Below, one piece after another: positions 34,101 through 46,010 of a DNA stretch of 64,000 nucleotides. Each line of letters opens with the position of its first letter. The stretch's first letter is position 1. The notes under the pieces are model-generated. The model did no database searches and was not told where the DNA came from. It worked only from the letters and a program-made list of their open reading frames with translations. Source of the DNA: Benincasa hispida (lineage: Eukaryota > Streptophyta > Magnoliopsida > Cucurbitales > Cucurbitaceae); assembly GCF_009727055.1 (NCBI RefSeq), contig NC_052357.1:4309200-4373199 (forward strand), written 5' to 3'. Made by a program: the position numbers and the translations under genes.

Positions 34101-35473
34101 CGATAGTGTCGAGAGGCTTTATTTCTAAGTCTCTATTCCAGCTCACGTGCTCTCACACATAAGCAAGATGACCGCATACCACCATATCCTATTTAATGGG
34201 TGCATACACTGTGTAGTAGCAAACGGAGCTTATTTCTAAGTCCCCATTCTTGCTTATGTGATCCAATCTGCTCTCCCGAGTCTAGATTTGATTTTTAGAC
34301 TACTTTCCCAAGTATGCCTAAATGATGAATGATGTATTCATAAGACAAGGTAATCGTATAAACATGGTTGATGTAAGATTATTCCTATCTCTAGTGAAAA
34401 TTTGCTTACATTGCTTAATGAGATCAACTACTTACCCTCCCGGGCAGTTGGTTGCTCCTGATTCTACTCATAGACAAGTATTGCGTCCGGTTATAGGCAA
34501 GCGTTGCTATAGCTTCACACTAAGAAAATAAGGTTTTCTCACAACAGTCACACAATGCACACCTCCCAGTGGTTTGCTACATGCTTCACATCCCTATGCA
34601 GCATGATTAAGTATGCGATACTCTAACAGTCTTACTTAGTGATGCAATGAAAGTAAAGGAAAATATAGAAATGAATTGATCACAAAATGTATTCTCTTAA
34701 AGCATAATGTAATACAATACAGAGATAGAAGGAAATGGAGGGCCAGATGGAAGCAATGTCTTGGTTCCATCAGATGTGTGTCAAGGTTGTCAGTGTGCCA
34801 TGGATGGGCGGTGGAGTAGACTCTCTCGAGCTCTAACTTAAGCGAAGGCTCTGGTCGTCACTCGGAATGATTTGAAGTTTTTCTCAACGGCTTATATTTA
34901 TAGAGGTTGATCGTCGACAACATTAATGGACCTGCTATAAATCTGACACTTGCAGTGTGATGGTCCTTTTCTGAATCTCTACTGCTAACGGCGTGGCAGG
35001 TGAAATGTCAACATCACCTTTTGATAATCTCAATGTATGCGTTCATGCTTGCATTCCACCAAACTTGCGATCGCCATTCTATTATGGTTATTATTCTGTA
35101 GCTGCAATCTCTTTGCGATGACCGCATTCACTCGACAGCCGCAACTTCTATGTGATGAATGCATGCGGTTAATGGCCACAAAATCCATGCGTCGAACATA
35201 TGTGTTCGCCTCTACGATGGAGAGATTCCCCACATGCAGTCGTCTTTGCGATGGCCTGGCTTCCGGGCATGCGATCGCTTCCTGCGTTAGCTACAAAAAT
35301 AGACAATTGAACGCATAATAACACATAAAAGTGGGTTAGCCGAGATTCTTAATGCCGATTGACACAAGCTCGTTTTCTCATAAATTCTTAGTATAATCTC
35401 CGCATCTTCTACTTAATAGCTCTTATAATTCTAAATAAAAGGCTATAATGACGTGCATATCTGCCCGTCATTA
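34101..35473 (-). repeat. Beta-prime 3' LTR, truncated
   Basis: On the minus strand it starts TAATGACGGGCAGATATGCACGTCATTA, written here as two arms: AATGACGGGCA and TGCACGTCATT around GATA, with 10 of 11 paired. TATA box at 34895-34902. It ends at GATAGTGTCGAGAGG (34101), a position internal to the full LTR (compare 30625), directly against Copia leader DNA. Confidence 0.82.
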
Positions 35474-35486
35474 CACCCCCAAACTT
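35474..35486 (-). other. Polypurine tract of Beta-prime
   Basis: Minus strand AAGTTTGGGGGTG next to the 3' LTR. Upstream is the same TGAGGACAAGCATG motif as in Beta. Confidence 0.7.
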
Positions 35487-36947
35487 AGAATCATGCTTGT
35501 CCTCAAGCATGCTTTATACTTGGAAAATTCATAGTTTACCCTCTGGCTTTCCTTGCGATGACCAGCCTCTCAGAATATAATTTACTCATACCTCTAACCA
35601 TGGCTGCAATGCTCTCCTCCACTTTGGCTACTTATCAAAGAGATCTTTTCTAAGCTTAAATCCGACAAGCTTTTGCTAAAAAAACCTTCTACTCATTCCC
35701 CGCAACTTTGCATTTAGCTTTTAAGAATGCGTTCGTTGAAACAATTCAAAGCTTTGCGATTTTATTATTAGAATGTGGTGTTGAACCTGGTTACGCTCTT
35801 CGTTTTGGCTTGCCCTCATGTGTGTCATGCGGACAACCAACTTCGGTTGCGTGCCATATTCAACTCAACTCTTGTCTTGGCTTAATTTGGCTTGCGCCAG
35901 ACTGAGGAGTTGTGCTTATGCGTTGATCCTGGCTACTTACTTTCGTTTTGGCTTTCCCCCACAGGTATCATGCGGACATCTAACTACGAGTAAGTGCCTT
36001 TCACAACTTAACTCTTATCAGCATGGGTTTCTCCATTGCGCTGGTAGTGGAGTTTTTATTCCAATTTTTTTTTTTAAATTTTTTTTCAAAGCATCGCAAT
36101 GTAGTGAATGCATTTCTTCGGGACTGCTGTCACCCCAAAACTTATGGATTGGTAGTGCTCTTGCTGTAAAGCTAAAGACAAACTCAACAGGAATGCGGTA
36201 ACAAATGTTTGAGCAGAGGTTTACACATAATAAAACTTAGACTGTCAAATTTTGAAGAAGCTATTAAAAGTGAGGTGAGCTTTGCGATACTTAGTTAGTG
36301 AATGAAGTGAATTATACGTACCATCATAGATGCATCGCAAAGGTAGGCAAATAGACAAAAGAGAATTTCAAAAGGATAATGCATGCAAGATAACAAGAAA
36401 AGAACCTTTGAGTAGAATAACAATTGCGATTGTGCTTTAGAATTCATGCGGTTGAAGCCATGCGTTGAATGATGGAGAGAATTCTTCCATTGCAACTACG
36501 CACCGAGGAGAATTATTATTGCACCTACAAGGAGCAAACGCACTGCATACAAGAAAGCAGCCGCATATCCAAAATAACAATAAAAATAAACTAAACTAAG
36601 AAAAATAAGGTAAAGATAGAGTAGAAGGCGTCCCTGGAGAAATTAGAGTGAAGTCACTACAAGGAATCTTCCATGCAGGAGATTGCTCTCAACTGCTTAG
36701 GTCAAAAAACTTGCCCTGATCATTGGAACTTCTGGCAATTGTTGGGCGCATGTTGGTTATCACGTGCTTGGAACTACCTTCAGCTCATGCGACTGATTAC
36801 CCTTCTATCCTAGGGTCAATACTAGCTTTCGGTGCATTGCCTACACTTCAAATATTGTTTGCATCCTGGTCGTTCAAGCTACAATACACCCAGGGTAAAA
36901 AGGTTGCCTGCTGAAACACAAAACTTAACAAACTATTTGCTGCCAAG
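35487..36947 (-). other. Beta-prime interior, no gag-pol
   Basis: Homologous along its whole length to Beta 6029-7484. It has the same GTTGGATG/CATGACACAC repeats (on the minus strand around 35810-35990) and the same segment CCAGGGACG near the first third. It contains no retroviral protein motif. Confidence 0.7.
35708..36201 (+). other. Antisense open frame(s) inside Beta-prime, doubtful gene
   Basis: Two overlapping frames (35708-35905 and 35818-36201), antisense to the element, correspond to the antisense frame of Beta. They share SKCLSQLNSYQHGF and CxxPTS-like repeats. No known domain is seen. Frame integrity differs between the copies, so coding is not established. Confidence 0.22.
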
Positions 36948-36965
36948 TCGCCGACAACAGCGCCA
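36948..36965 (-). other. Primer-binding site (tRNA-Asp) of Beta-prime
   Basis: Minus strand TGGCGCTGTTGTCGGCGA, 15 of 18 matches to the tRNA-Asp 3' end complement. Two differences are transitions and one is a transversion. Confidence 0.8.
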
Positions 36966-36971
36966 AAAAGT

Positions 36972-39900
36972 TGATGACAAAAATTGGTGAATGCAATTAT
37001 GTTGCATATCTTAAGCTATGCGTTTATACTCATGCGTCAGTGGTCTTGCATTGGAATGAAAGTATGCGGTAATCTCGTATGCAATGACCATGCGTTCCTA
37101 TCATAAGTTTTCTTGCGCTCTCGCCAAGTATAACGAGATCGCAAGTTTCTCGGGTGATCCAAGGTCGAACTCAGGGACTTGTAGGTAAATGTTATGCGGT
37201 AATGTGTTTGCGGTAAAGAATAAAAGAATATTAGGAATTACTGGCTATGCGTTACTCCTACTCCTATCTAATAGGTTAAGCAGTGAAAGTATGACGGTGA
37301 GAGATAGAGACACGAAAACTGTTAACGCATAGTAAAATTTGCATGGGAAAATAGATAAAATGGCGATGATGTCTTCATCGCAATACTAAGCTTGACCACA
37401 AGGGTAACCCTAGCCAACGCATGCTATGCGATCATGCTATACACACTTGACGTAGACGCATGCGATGTATATGCGATAGTTTCGAGAGGCCTTATTTCTA
37501 AGTCTCTATTCCCGCTCACGTGCTCTCACACATAAGCAAGATGACCGCATACCACCATATCCTACTTAAATGGTGCATACGGTGTGTAGTAGCAAACGGA
37601 GCTTATTTCTAAGTCCCCATTCTTGCTTATGCGATTCAATCCGCTCTCCCGAGTCTAGATTTGATTTTTAGACTACTTTCCCAAGTATGCCTAAATGGTG
37701 AATGATGCCTTCATAAGACAAGGTAATCACATAAACATGGTTAACGTAAGATTATTCCTATCTCTTGTGAAAATTTGCTTACATTGCTTAATAAGATCAA
37801 CTACTTACCCTCCCGGGCAGTTGGTTGCTGTTGATTCTTCTCATAGACAAGTATTGCGTCCACTTATAGGCAAGCGTTGCTACAGCTTCACACTAAGCAA
37901 ATAAGGTTTTCTCACAACACTCGCGCAACGTACACCTCCCAATGGTTTGCTACATGCTTCACATCCCTATGCGGCATGATTAAGTATGCGATACTCTAGC
38001 AGTCTTACTTAGTGATGCAATGAAAGTAAAGGATGCTAAGTAAATGAAGATGGAGATGGAATCGAAGGAAAATATAGAAATGCATTGATCACAAAATGTA
38101 TTAATCTCTTAAAGCATAATGTAATACAATACAGAGATAGAAGGAAATGGAGGGCCAGATGGAAGCAATGTCTTGCTTCCATCAGATGTGTGTCAAGGTT
38201 GTCGGTGGTGCCATGGATGGGCGGTGGAGTAGACTTTCTCGAGCTTTAACTCCAGCGAAGGCTCCGATTGTCACTCGGAATGGTTGACTTGATGAAGAAC
38301 TCTCAAGACTATCTTCTCACGCTTTGGTCTAGATCACAAGGATTCACCCGAAGGTAGAAAACCTTGGATGATTTGAAGTTTGATGCGTTATTTTATGAGG
38401 TGGAATAATGGATAAAATTTGGTGATGGAAATGCATTGAGCACTCAAATTTTCTCAGCGGAATCTAAATATAAACTCCACCGAGTTTCCTGGTAAGTCCA
38501 GGGTCGAACTCAGGGACTTGGGAAAATAGTATGCGGTGATAAATTTTCAAAAAGACTTTGCGGTAACCGATAACTCAATAATTGTTTGGTTTGTTATTTG
38601 CGGTAATAAAAATAAACAGATGCGGCGGAGTTTCAAAAAGAGTTGATAATACAGAAAATGTGATGAGTATGCAGTGAACGGGTTTAGAAGGGTTTCGGCT
38701 AACACTTCCTAGGATGCGTTCATGCTATGTGTCACAATCGCTCTTTCGGAAGCTTCTCTTAGCGATTGTGTGGCACTTGTTCCCGCTCACGAATAAGTCA
38801 ACCAACTCGAATACGGATTGTCGATGGCACACCGAGTGCCTCTCGCAACCTCCACCTCCGTTTTAGGGAAAACAGTTTTAGAAAATGGGTTTGGAGAAAA
38901 GGTTTTCGTAAGAAGTTTTTATGAGTGTGAATAAAGAAAGAAAGATTGTAGTAGACTAGAAAGCAATAAGTAACAACAACAGCTTTATAGAGTACTACTC
39001 TGGGTATGAGGAAGTGATCGTTAGTCTTATCCTCATATAGTGCATTCTGAACAAAAAGCAAACTGGCGCCCTTGCATATGCAAAAGGGCAAGTGGTCACT
39101 TACAATGAAAATGTAAAGAAAACAAGCTAACTAAGCTAATACAATACAAGATATGAAAGTATGCTAGAAGGGGGTTGGATCGGGCATGCGGCCATGGGCA
39201 ACAGGCCCTGGACAAGCATGACCGTGACACTATGCGACCATATAACACACATACAATAGTAAACCATCTCTCGATGCAAATGCTACGGCTTCTAATGTTA
39301 GAACGCATGCGATATGTGCGATAAGTCTATAGGACCTACACATAAGCCTCTATTCTTATTTATGTGTTGACAAAATGACACACACACAAATAAGGCGACC
39401 ACATAATATCATACCTATCTCTAGGGTGCATGCGATGTAGGTTTACAAACAGTGCTTATCTCTAAGTCCCTATCTCTTGCTTATGTAGATCTAATCTTTC
39501 TCTTTCGAGTCTAGATTCTAACCTAGCTCTCTCAAGTCTTTAGGTTCTTTCTTTAAACTCTCTTTCGAGTAGCTCTAAAGGGGTGTTCGGCACAACATAA
39601 ACAAGATAATCGCATGCGATGAAGATTCTAGGTCATGCTAGCTTAGTTCTTCTCAACCCATTCGATTAGTTTAGAAACTCATGCATGCTAAGAGAGTGAA
39701 CAGATGTAGAATAAGAAATTTCATTGTATAAATAAAAGGTTGAAATACAAAATAACAATGCAAGAAGAGAATAAAGAGCCTGGTAGCAATCTCTTGCTTC
39801 CCAGGTTTTTTACACTATCTTTTCTACTCTTGTTTAAAAGATAGTCTCGCTCTCACGAGAGTCGGCCCGCTCTCTGCTTTCTATGCCTCTGAGTTCTCTC

Positions 39901-41151
39901 TCGAGTTGTCCTGATCGATCTTCCGGTGTCTCGACTCTTCCCTCGCTTTGCCATAAAATAAAAAGGAAAACTATGGATAAGCCTAAACTATAAGAAAATT
40001 CTCTAAGTGTTCGAACTCCTTTTCTGAAGGTTGCCTTCGGTATTTATAGAGCCTTTGGGGTGAAAGACGGCTTCTCTCTTATGATTGCACGGATGGGATG
40101 GCTTTAATTCTCTGACCGATGCGTCGAATATTTGTCACCGAAAAGCTGAATGTAGTTGTTATCGTTAGCAGCTTGTCAACTTAATTCGCATTCGACCGTC
40201 ATCAGCTTTCTGTCCCATCCTGATTAATTATGCCTTTCACCCAGATGCCCCCACCAAGTTGCGGCGACTCTATGCGACAATCCTTCCTGAGCAGATGTTT
40301 GCGAGCACAAATCACTGCAAGGCTTTGCGGTGATGTTGTGCTCGACCGTTGATTTCTTGTGATCGTGCTTTTTGCCTTGCGTCAACGCATATTCTGCATA
40401 AAAATACAAAAGTTAATTGTTTCTATGCGATGGACACATGCGACCGCAATATTATAAACTTAATGCTTTTTGGACGCAATCTAACATATTTTATCAATGC
40501 AAGGCAGCATTTTTTAAGAACTTAGTACTGTAATAACGTGCATTTCTTCCCGTTATCAAAGTTCTGCTCAACGGCTTTTATTTATAGAGGTTAATCGTCG
40601 ACAACATTAATGGACCTGTTATGAATCTGACACTCACGGTGTGATGGTCCGTTTCTGAATCTCTGCTGCTAACGACGTGGTAGGTGAAATGTCAACATCA
40701 CCTTTTGATAATCCTAATGTATGCGTTCATGCTTGCATTTCACTAACCTTGCGATCACCCTTCTATTAAGGTTATTATTCTGTAGTCGTAATCTCTCTGC
40801 GATGACTTCGCTCGACAGCCGCAACTTCTATTCGATAGACGCATGCGGTTAATGGCCACAACATCCATGCTTCGAACATATGTGTCGCCTCTGCGATGGA
40901 GAGATTCCCCGCATGCGGTCATCTTTGCGATGGCCTGGCTTCCGCGCATGCGATCGCTTTCTGCGTTAGCTACAAAAATAGACAATAGAACGCATAATAA
41001 CACATAAAAGTGGGTTAGCCGAGATTTTTAATGCCGATCGATGCAGGCTCGTTTTCTCATGAATTCTTAGTATAAACGCCGTATCTTCTACTTAACAGCC
41101 CTCATAATTCTAAATAAAAGGCCTATAATGATGTGCATTTTTGCTCGTCAT
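36972..41151 (-). repeat. Beta-prime 5' LTR, split by D-family solo LTR
   Basis: Pieces 36972-38380 and 40564-41151 plus CA at 51191-51192. The inner end on the plus strand is TGATGACAAAAATTGG next to the primer site. U5 box at 37149-37177 with stem CTTGG/CCGAG (one G-U). TATA box at 40579-40586 (minus strand). The outer end hairpin is interrupted by the composite element. Confidence 0.82.
38381..40558 (-). mobile_element. D-family solo LTR inside Beta-prime LTR
   Basis: A 2178-bp LTR with perfect target duplication AAGTT (38376-38380 and 40559-40563). The plus-strand ends are TGATGCGTTA and CCCGTTATCA. On the minus strand it starts TGATAACGGG and ends AACGCATCA, like the D LTR at 41152. TATA box at 40041-40048 (minus strand). 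The U5 box hairpin CCTGG/CCAGG is at 38488-38502. It has no coding content. Confidence 0.92.
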
Positions 41152-42763
41152 TGATAACGAGCAGAAAGTGTTAAATTGCATGTTAAATTGCATCCATTAA
41201 GCATAAACTCTATAATATTGCGGTCGCATGCGTCCAATGCATTAGAGCAGTTGATCTTTATATTTTTCTGCAGAATAATGCTTAACACAATGCAAAGAAT
41301 GTGATCATAGGAATACATTGGTCGAGCGTAACTTCACCGCAAGACTTTGCGTTGATCGTGCTCGCAAACATTCACCCAAGAAGAATCACCACAACATGGT
41401 GGACGCATCCAGACGAAAGGACAATTAAGATCGATGGGACAGAAAGTTGGCGGCAGTCAGATCCAAATTAAAGTTGACAGCCGATAACGGTCACAAAGTA
41501 CATCCAGCTCTATCGGTGACAATTATCCGGCGAATCAGTCAGGGATAAAGCTGTCCCATCTGTACAACCAAGAGAGAGAAGCCGCCTTTCACCTTTGATG
41601 CCCTATAAATACCAAGTGCATTCTTCAGAGAAGGGGTTGAATAGTCGATTACTTCATCACCTCATAAGTTCACACCTCTGTCCATAGTTTTATTTCATTT
41701 TAAGGCAGCACGAGGAAGAAAGCTGTGCTAGTAGATCGTTCCGGTAAGCTTGGGAAAGCGCCGGAAGCTCCCAGATAGAGAGAGGGCCGATGCATGCGGA
41801 AGCGGGAACAATTTTTTAGATCAGAATAGAGATTCAGTGTAAAAAGCCTCGGTTAGCAAGGAATTGTTATCAGGCTGTCTACCTTTACTTTCCATTGTCA
41901 TTTTGTACTCAACTCATTTATGAGAATGGAATATCTTTCTCTATATCTGTTCACTCTCTGTTATTTAAGCATGAGTAGCTAAAACAGTTGAATGGGTTGA
42001 GAAGCATTTAGCTAGCACAACTAGGGAATCTTCATTCTTGTGATTATCTTGTTTATGTATGCTTCATTCATCTATTAGAGATACTCGGGAAGGTAGTCTA
42101 AGGACAGAATCTAGACTTGGGAAGGACAGGTCAGAATCTAGGTTTAGAAGAACCAGATTAGAACACATAAACGAGAGATAGGCTCTTAAGAATGAGCACT
42201 ATTTGTTATTAACGCATCGCATGCATCTTAGCGCTCAGATATGATTTTATGCGGTTACCTTACCTTCATGCATTTGCATCAACGCATAGGACAAGAGTAG
42301 AGACTTAAAGATAAGCTCTATGGACATTTTGCATTCAACACATGCGTTCTAGACTTAGGGGCATCGCATTTACATTGGGAAATGACTTGTTGTGCATGGT
42401 TGTAACATGATCGCAAAGTTTGACGCATTCCCGAGTAACGCTAGCTAAAGATCTTCTCAACCCGTTCATCGCATACTCATTGCATCTATCAACGCAACTC
42501 TCTTTCTCAAATCCGTCGCCTTTATTTACTCCTTTTTTTCATCAACGCTACAACACACCCACCTTATTGATTTACATGGTTACCACAAAGTTTTCATAAA
42601 TATTATCAATGCAACTATTTTCACAAATCTCTGTGTTCGACTCTGGACTTACCAGGAAACTCAAAGGAATTTACACTTGAATTCCACTAGGAAAACTTGA
42701 GTGCACAACATAATCCATCAATGCATATCATCCATATTTCCACTTCATAAAATTCAAGCATCA
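41152..42763 (+). repeat. D-family 5' LTR
   Basis: It starts TGATAACGAGCAGAAAGTG and ends CAAGCATCA before the primer site (1612 bp). TATA box TATAAATA at 41604-41611. A block near 42057-42437 is alignable to B LTRs (5153-5527), so the two LTR families are mosaic. The U5 box hairpin is at 42642-42656 (TCTGG/CCAGG, one G-U). Confidence 0.88.
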
Positions 42764-42769
42764 AGTTTT

Positions 42770-42787
42770 TGGCGTTGTTGCCAGGGA
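42770..42787 (+). other. Primer-binding site (tRNA-Asp) of D element
   Basis: TGGCGTTGTTGCCAGGGA, 15 of 18 matches to the tRNA-Asp 3' end complement. All three differences are transitions. Confidence 0.82.
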
Positions 42788-42924
42788 CTTCGGGAAAATA
42801 GTTGTTAACGGTAATTTTTGTGATTTCTTTGGAGAACTCTCAATCTCTGGCGAACTACGACCTGGAGATTGAGAGAACATTTCGAAGGAGATTACGAGAC
42901 CACCAACAACAACCACAAAAATGT

Positions 42925-43522
42925 CATGGCAAATCCAATTCTATTTGCAAATGATTGCAATAGGCTCATTAGGGACTATGCATCGCCAAACCTCTATGAT
43001 TTCTCTCAAGGAATCATGAGGCCTGCCATGGAAGGAAGAAGATTATAAATGAAAGGGGTGATGATGCAGATGATCTATACTGAAGGTCAATTCGGAGAAA
43101 GGCGTGGCGAGGATCCGCATGCCCACCTCCGAAGTTTTATTGAAATTTGTAATACTTTTGTGTTCCCGAACATCTCTGTTGAAGAAGTTCCACTAACGTT
43201 GTTCCCATTTTCTCTTTGTGATCAGGCTAGGAAATGGGCTTATTCGCTCGAACTAGGAGAGATTACTTTTGTGGAGCAGGTGGTGGAGAAGTTTATGAAA
43301 AAGTATTTTCCACCTACCGAGAATGCAAGATGAAAAAAGCTTATTACTAATTTTGAACAAGACATGGACGAGTCGTTCAACGATGCTTGGGCGAGGTTTA
43401 AAAGGTTGGTCCGAGATTGTCCGCATAATGGGCTACCAGACTGCCTTCAAATGGAAATTTTCTTTCACGGTTTGAATCCTGCTTCGTAGACCGCTGCAAA
43501 TGCGGCAGCCACTGGTGGTCTG
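42925..43522 (+). pseudogene. D-family gag, N-terminal part
   Basis: Readable from about 42925: RDYASPNLYDFSQGIMRP, a stop at the end of GRRL (near 43047), then MMQMIYTEGQFGERRGEDPH, SFIEICNTFVFPNISVEE, LFPFSLCDQARKWAYSLE, FMKKYFPPTENAR and, after a stop, ESFNDAWARFKRLVRDCPH to GLNPAS. It ends at TGGTCTG, where the Zeta LTR starts. Capsid-type gag, close to Zeta and Gamma in layout but distinct in sequence. Confidence 0.82.
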
Positions 43523-44428
43523 TGATAACTTGTAGAAATACAAGTTATTTATACTACCATATCTAGATATTGCGGCCAAAAGATGGTGAATATGTGTCAA
43601 TTGTATGAAAATTAGCTTCGAAATACAATAATTATAAATTATCACAATTACATCCACTAACATCTTTAAGATGGAAAAAAAAGGAGATTTTACTTTGTTT
43701 TGCAGGAAACCAAGGCACCGCTTGTGCTTAAGGTTCAAGAAGAACTGATCAATGCATCTCTATCACATTGCGCCCATCAATCAACAATGAAGAGACGATT
43801 AATGCAATGACGGCACAATGCGACAGTCGATCCAGAGCTGACTTTCAATCGCATGCGGTAATAAAAACAAACACTACATGCGAACTCACAATTGAAAGAT
43901 TCAGCCTAGCAATGCAAAAGCGGAGGATGGAGACACATGTACAACTAACGGTTGTGTAGAATTGACGGTCTGATTGCATAACAGAAGGAATAATATCCCT
44001 CCATCTTCGGAATTTCCATAACAACAAGTGGGGACCAGAAGGCCGGAGTCAAAGATCCTCACCTATAAATACCCCATAGATTTCGAAGAAAACTTATGCT
44101 ACTGGATACGGGGCTAATTGCTGCTAAAGTGTTGAGAGAAAAGGCTGAGCTGGGTGCTTAACTGAAGAAATTCAGGAAGAAGACGAGACAAGGCCGAAAG
44201 GTGAGTCTCAGTTCTATTCTGCCCAATACTCGCCGAGAAGCTTTGTGCTAAGAACCCTGCTAACGGTTGAGCAAGCCTGAGAGGAAAGCTCATCCATCCA
44301 TCTGATCCATCTAATCCGGAAAGCAGATCTCCACCCGAATCGGTGCCAAGACGTTGGCGCTTGTTTGTATCTATTCTATCTTTTTTCGTCATTGTATTTC
44401 ACCTTCTTTATCTCTTCATTCACACACC
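43523..44428 (+). repeat. Zeta 5' LTR, 3' part missing
   Basis: It starts TGATAACTTGTAG and forms a perfect 10-bp hairpin: ATAACTTGTA (43525-43534), loop GAAA, TACAAGTTAT (43539-43548). TATA box at 44064-44071. No U5 box or primer site is found before the gag ATG at 44429, so a deletion joined the LTR body to gag. The bases before it are GTCTG. Gamma's LTR has the same start. Confidence 0.75.
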
Positions 44429-46010
44429 ATGTATCAAACGCTTAATAGACATAATATCCCTATGAGGGATTATGCGCTGCCAGATTTTTATAATTTCTCA
44501 CCAGGAATTTCAAGACCTATGGTTGAAGGGAATATAAGCTTTGAAATGAAACCTATTATGCTGCAGATGATTCAGAATGTAGGACAATTTGGAGGATTAC
44601 AAGGAGAAGACCCACACACTCATCTGACAAATTTTGTAGACATATACAGAGCATTCTTCATGCCATGTGTAACTCAAGAAGGGCTTAAGCTATATCTATT
44701 CCCGTACACATTGCGGGATGAAGCTAAGAGGTGGGCTCAAGCATTAGAACCGGATGAAATTAATGAATGGAGCAGTTGGTTTATAGGTTCATGACAGATT
44801 CTTTCCTCTGTCTGCCAATGCAAAGAGAATGAGGGACTTTTTGAATTTCGAACGAAAGGGTTATGAAACCTTGAGCATTGCCTTAGTGCGATTCCGGCAG
44901 TTAGTGAAGAGCTATCTGCACATCGAGATTCCCGATAGTATTTTGATGGAAACAATTTATAATGGCTCAGATCAATCAATAGAAGCAGTTGCCGATGCCT
45001 CCACAGAGGGAGGATTGATGAAAATGTCATATACAGAAGCAAAGAACATAATGGATCGCATCTCGTGACATTCTGGTGAGTGGGTTGATACTGGGCTCGA
45101 GGTAAGAGGTCGGAAACAAGAGAGAGTAGAAAGTGTTGATGTGTCAACAGAAACAATGAGCGCACTGGTCGATCAAATGACCACAATGATCTCACTTCTC
45201 CAGACGGTGGCTAATCAGCAAAAAACTCTCTCTTAAGGATCAGCGCAAGTTAATGCGGTGACTCACGTAGCCGCAATGGATTGCACTCAATGGGAAGAGA
45301 GATATCTAGTAGAAGCCTGCCCATGGAATCAACAACCCGTATATTCTGTCTGTGATGAATCGTTTGGCAACATCTATAACCCTAGTTAGTGGGATCAACT
45401 AACTTCAAGTTGGGACAGGAACCACAACCAGGGGAGTCGGAGTTTCTATAAAAACAGTTATCAAAGGGATCGAGGCAACCCTCCGGTCTTCACTAATTCG
45501 GATTGTAGCCCAAGTAATTCTCAAGGTATGCCACCCTGTGACCAACCGTTCTTATATGACACCTCTTGCAGCACCTCGTCTCTGGAGACATCGTTAAAAC
45601 ATTATATTGAAAAGAGCAAGGCAATGAGACAATCGCAAGCCGACTCCCTAAAAGAATTAGAAGAATGGATAGATCAACTTGCGAGGGAGTTAAAGAGAAC
45701 AACGCCTGGTACGCGGCACAGAAACTCAGGAGCAGCGGGGCCTAAGGGTAAAGAACAATGTCATGTAGTGACATTGAGAAGTGGCAAAACAACAGCCCCT
45801 ATTATGCCAAAAGCACTAGATGCGACAACAACACCAGTAGATTTGACTGTTGATGATGACCAGTTGACTAATATTGGAAAAAGAACATGTTTAGAAGTAA
45901 GCTCATCTTCAAAAGATGAAGCTCCTCAAGACATGAATTCTCAATCAGCGCAACCTCCAGCTAATGATACACAACAAGCACATGACCTCACCAGACATCC
46001 AAGTGAATAA
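44429..46010 (+). pseudogene. Zeta gag, broken
   Basis: Begins MYQTLNRHNIPMRDYALPDF, then FEMKPIMLQMIQNVGQFGGL, EDPHTHLTNFVDIYRAF, LYLFPYTLRDEAKRWAQALE. A frameshift near 44790 is followed by RMRDFLNFERKGYETLS and YTEAKNIMDRIS. After stops near 45067 and 45235 comes a hydrophilic region with VVTLRSGKTTAP near 45766, the TLRSGK motif of Athila-type gag, and an acidic Asp/Ser-rich tail. It packages element RNA in the particle. Only a few lesions are present, so this copy is younger than Alpha or Gamma. Confidence 0.83.

Larger units (their letters stand above)
34101..41151 (-). mobile_element. Beta-prime: non-autonomous B-family element, minus strand
   Basis: Second copy of the LARD-like element. 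Read on the minus strand: 5' LTR (outer two bases at 51191-51192, then 41151-40564 and 38380-36972), tRNA-Asp primer site, 1498-bp interior, polypurine tract, 3' LTR 35473-34101. The 3' LTR lacks roughly its last 480 bases, so a target duplication cannot be tested. The 5' LTR is split by a D-family solo LTR, and the composite D/Zeta element inserted two bases from its outer end. It belongs to the second B subfamily. Confidence 0.87.
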
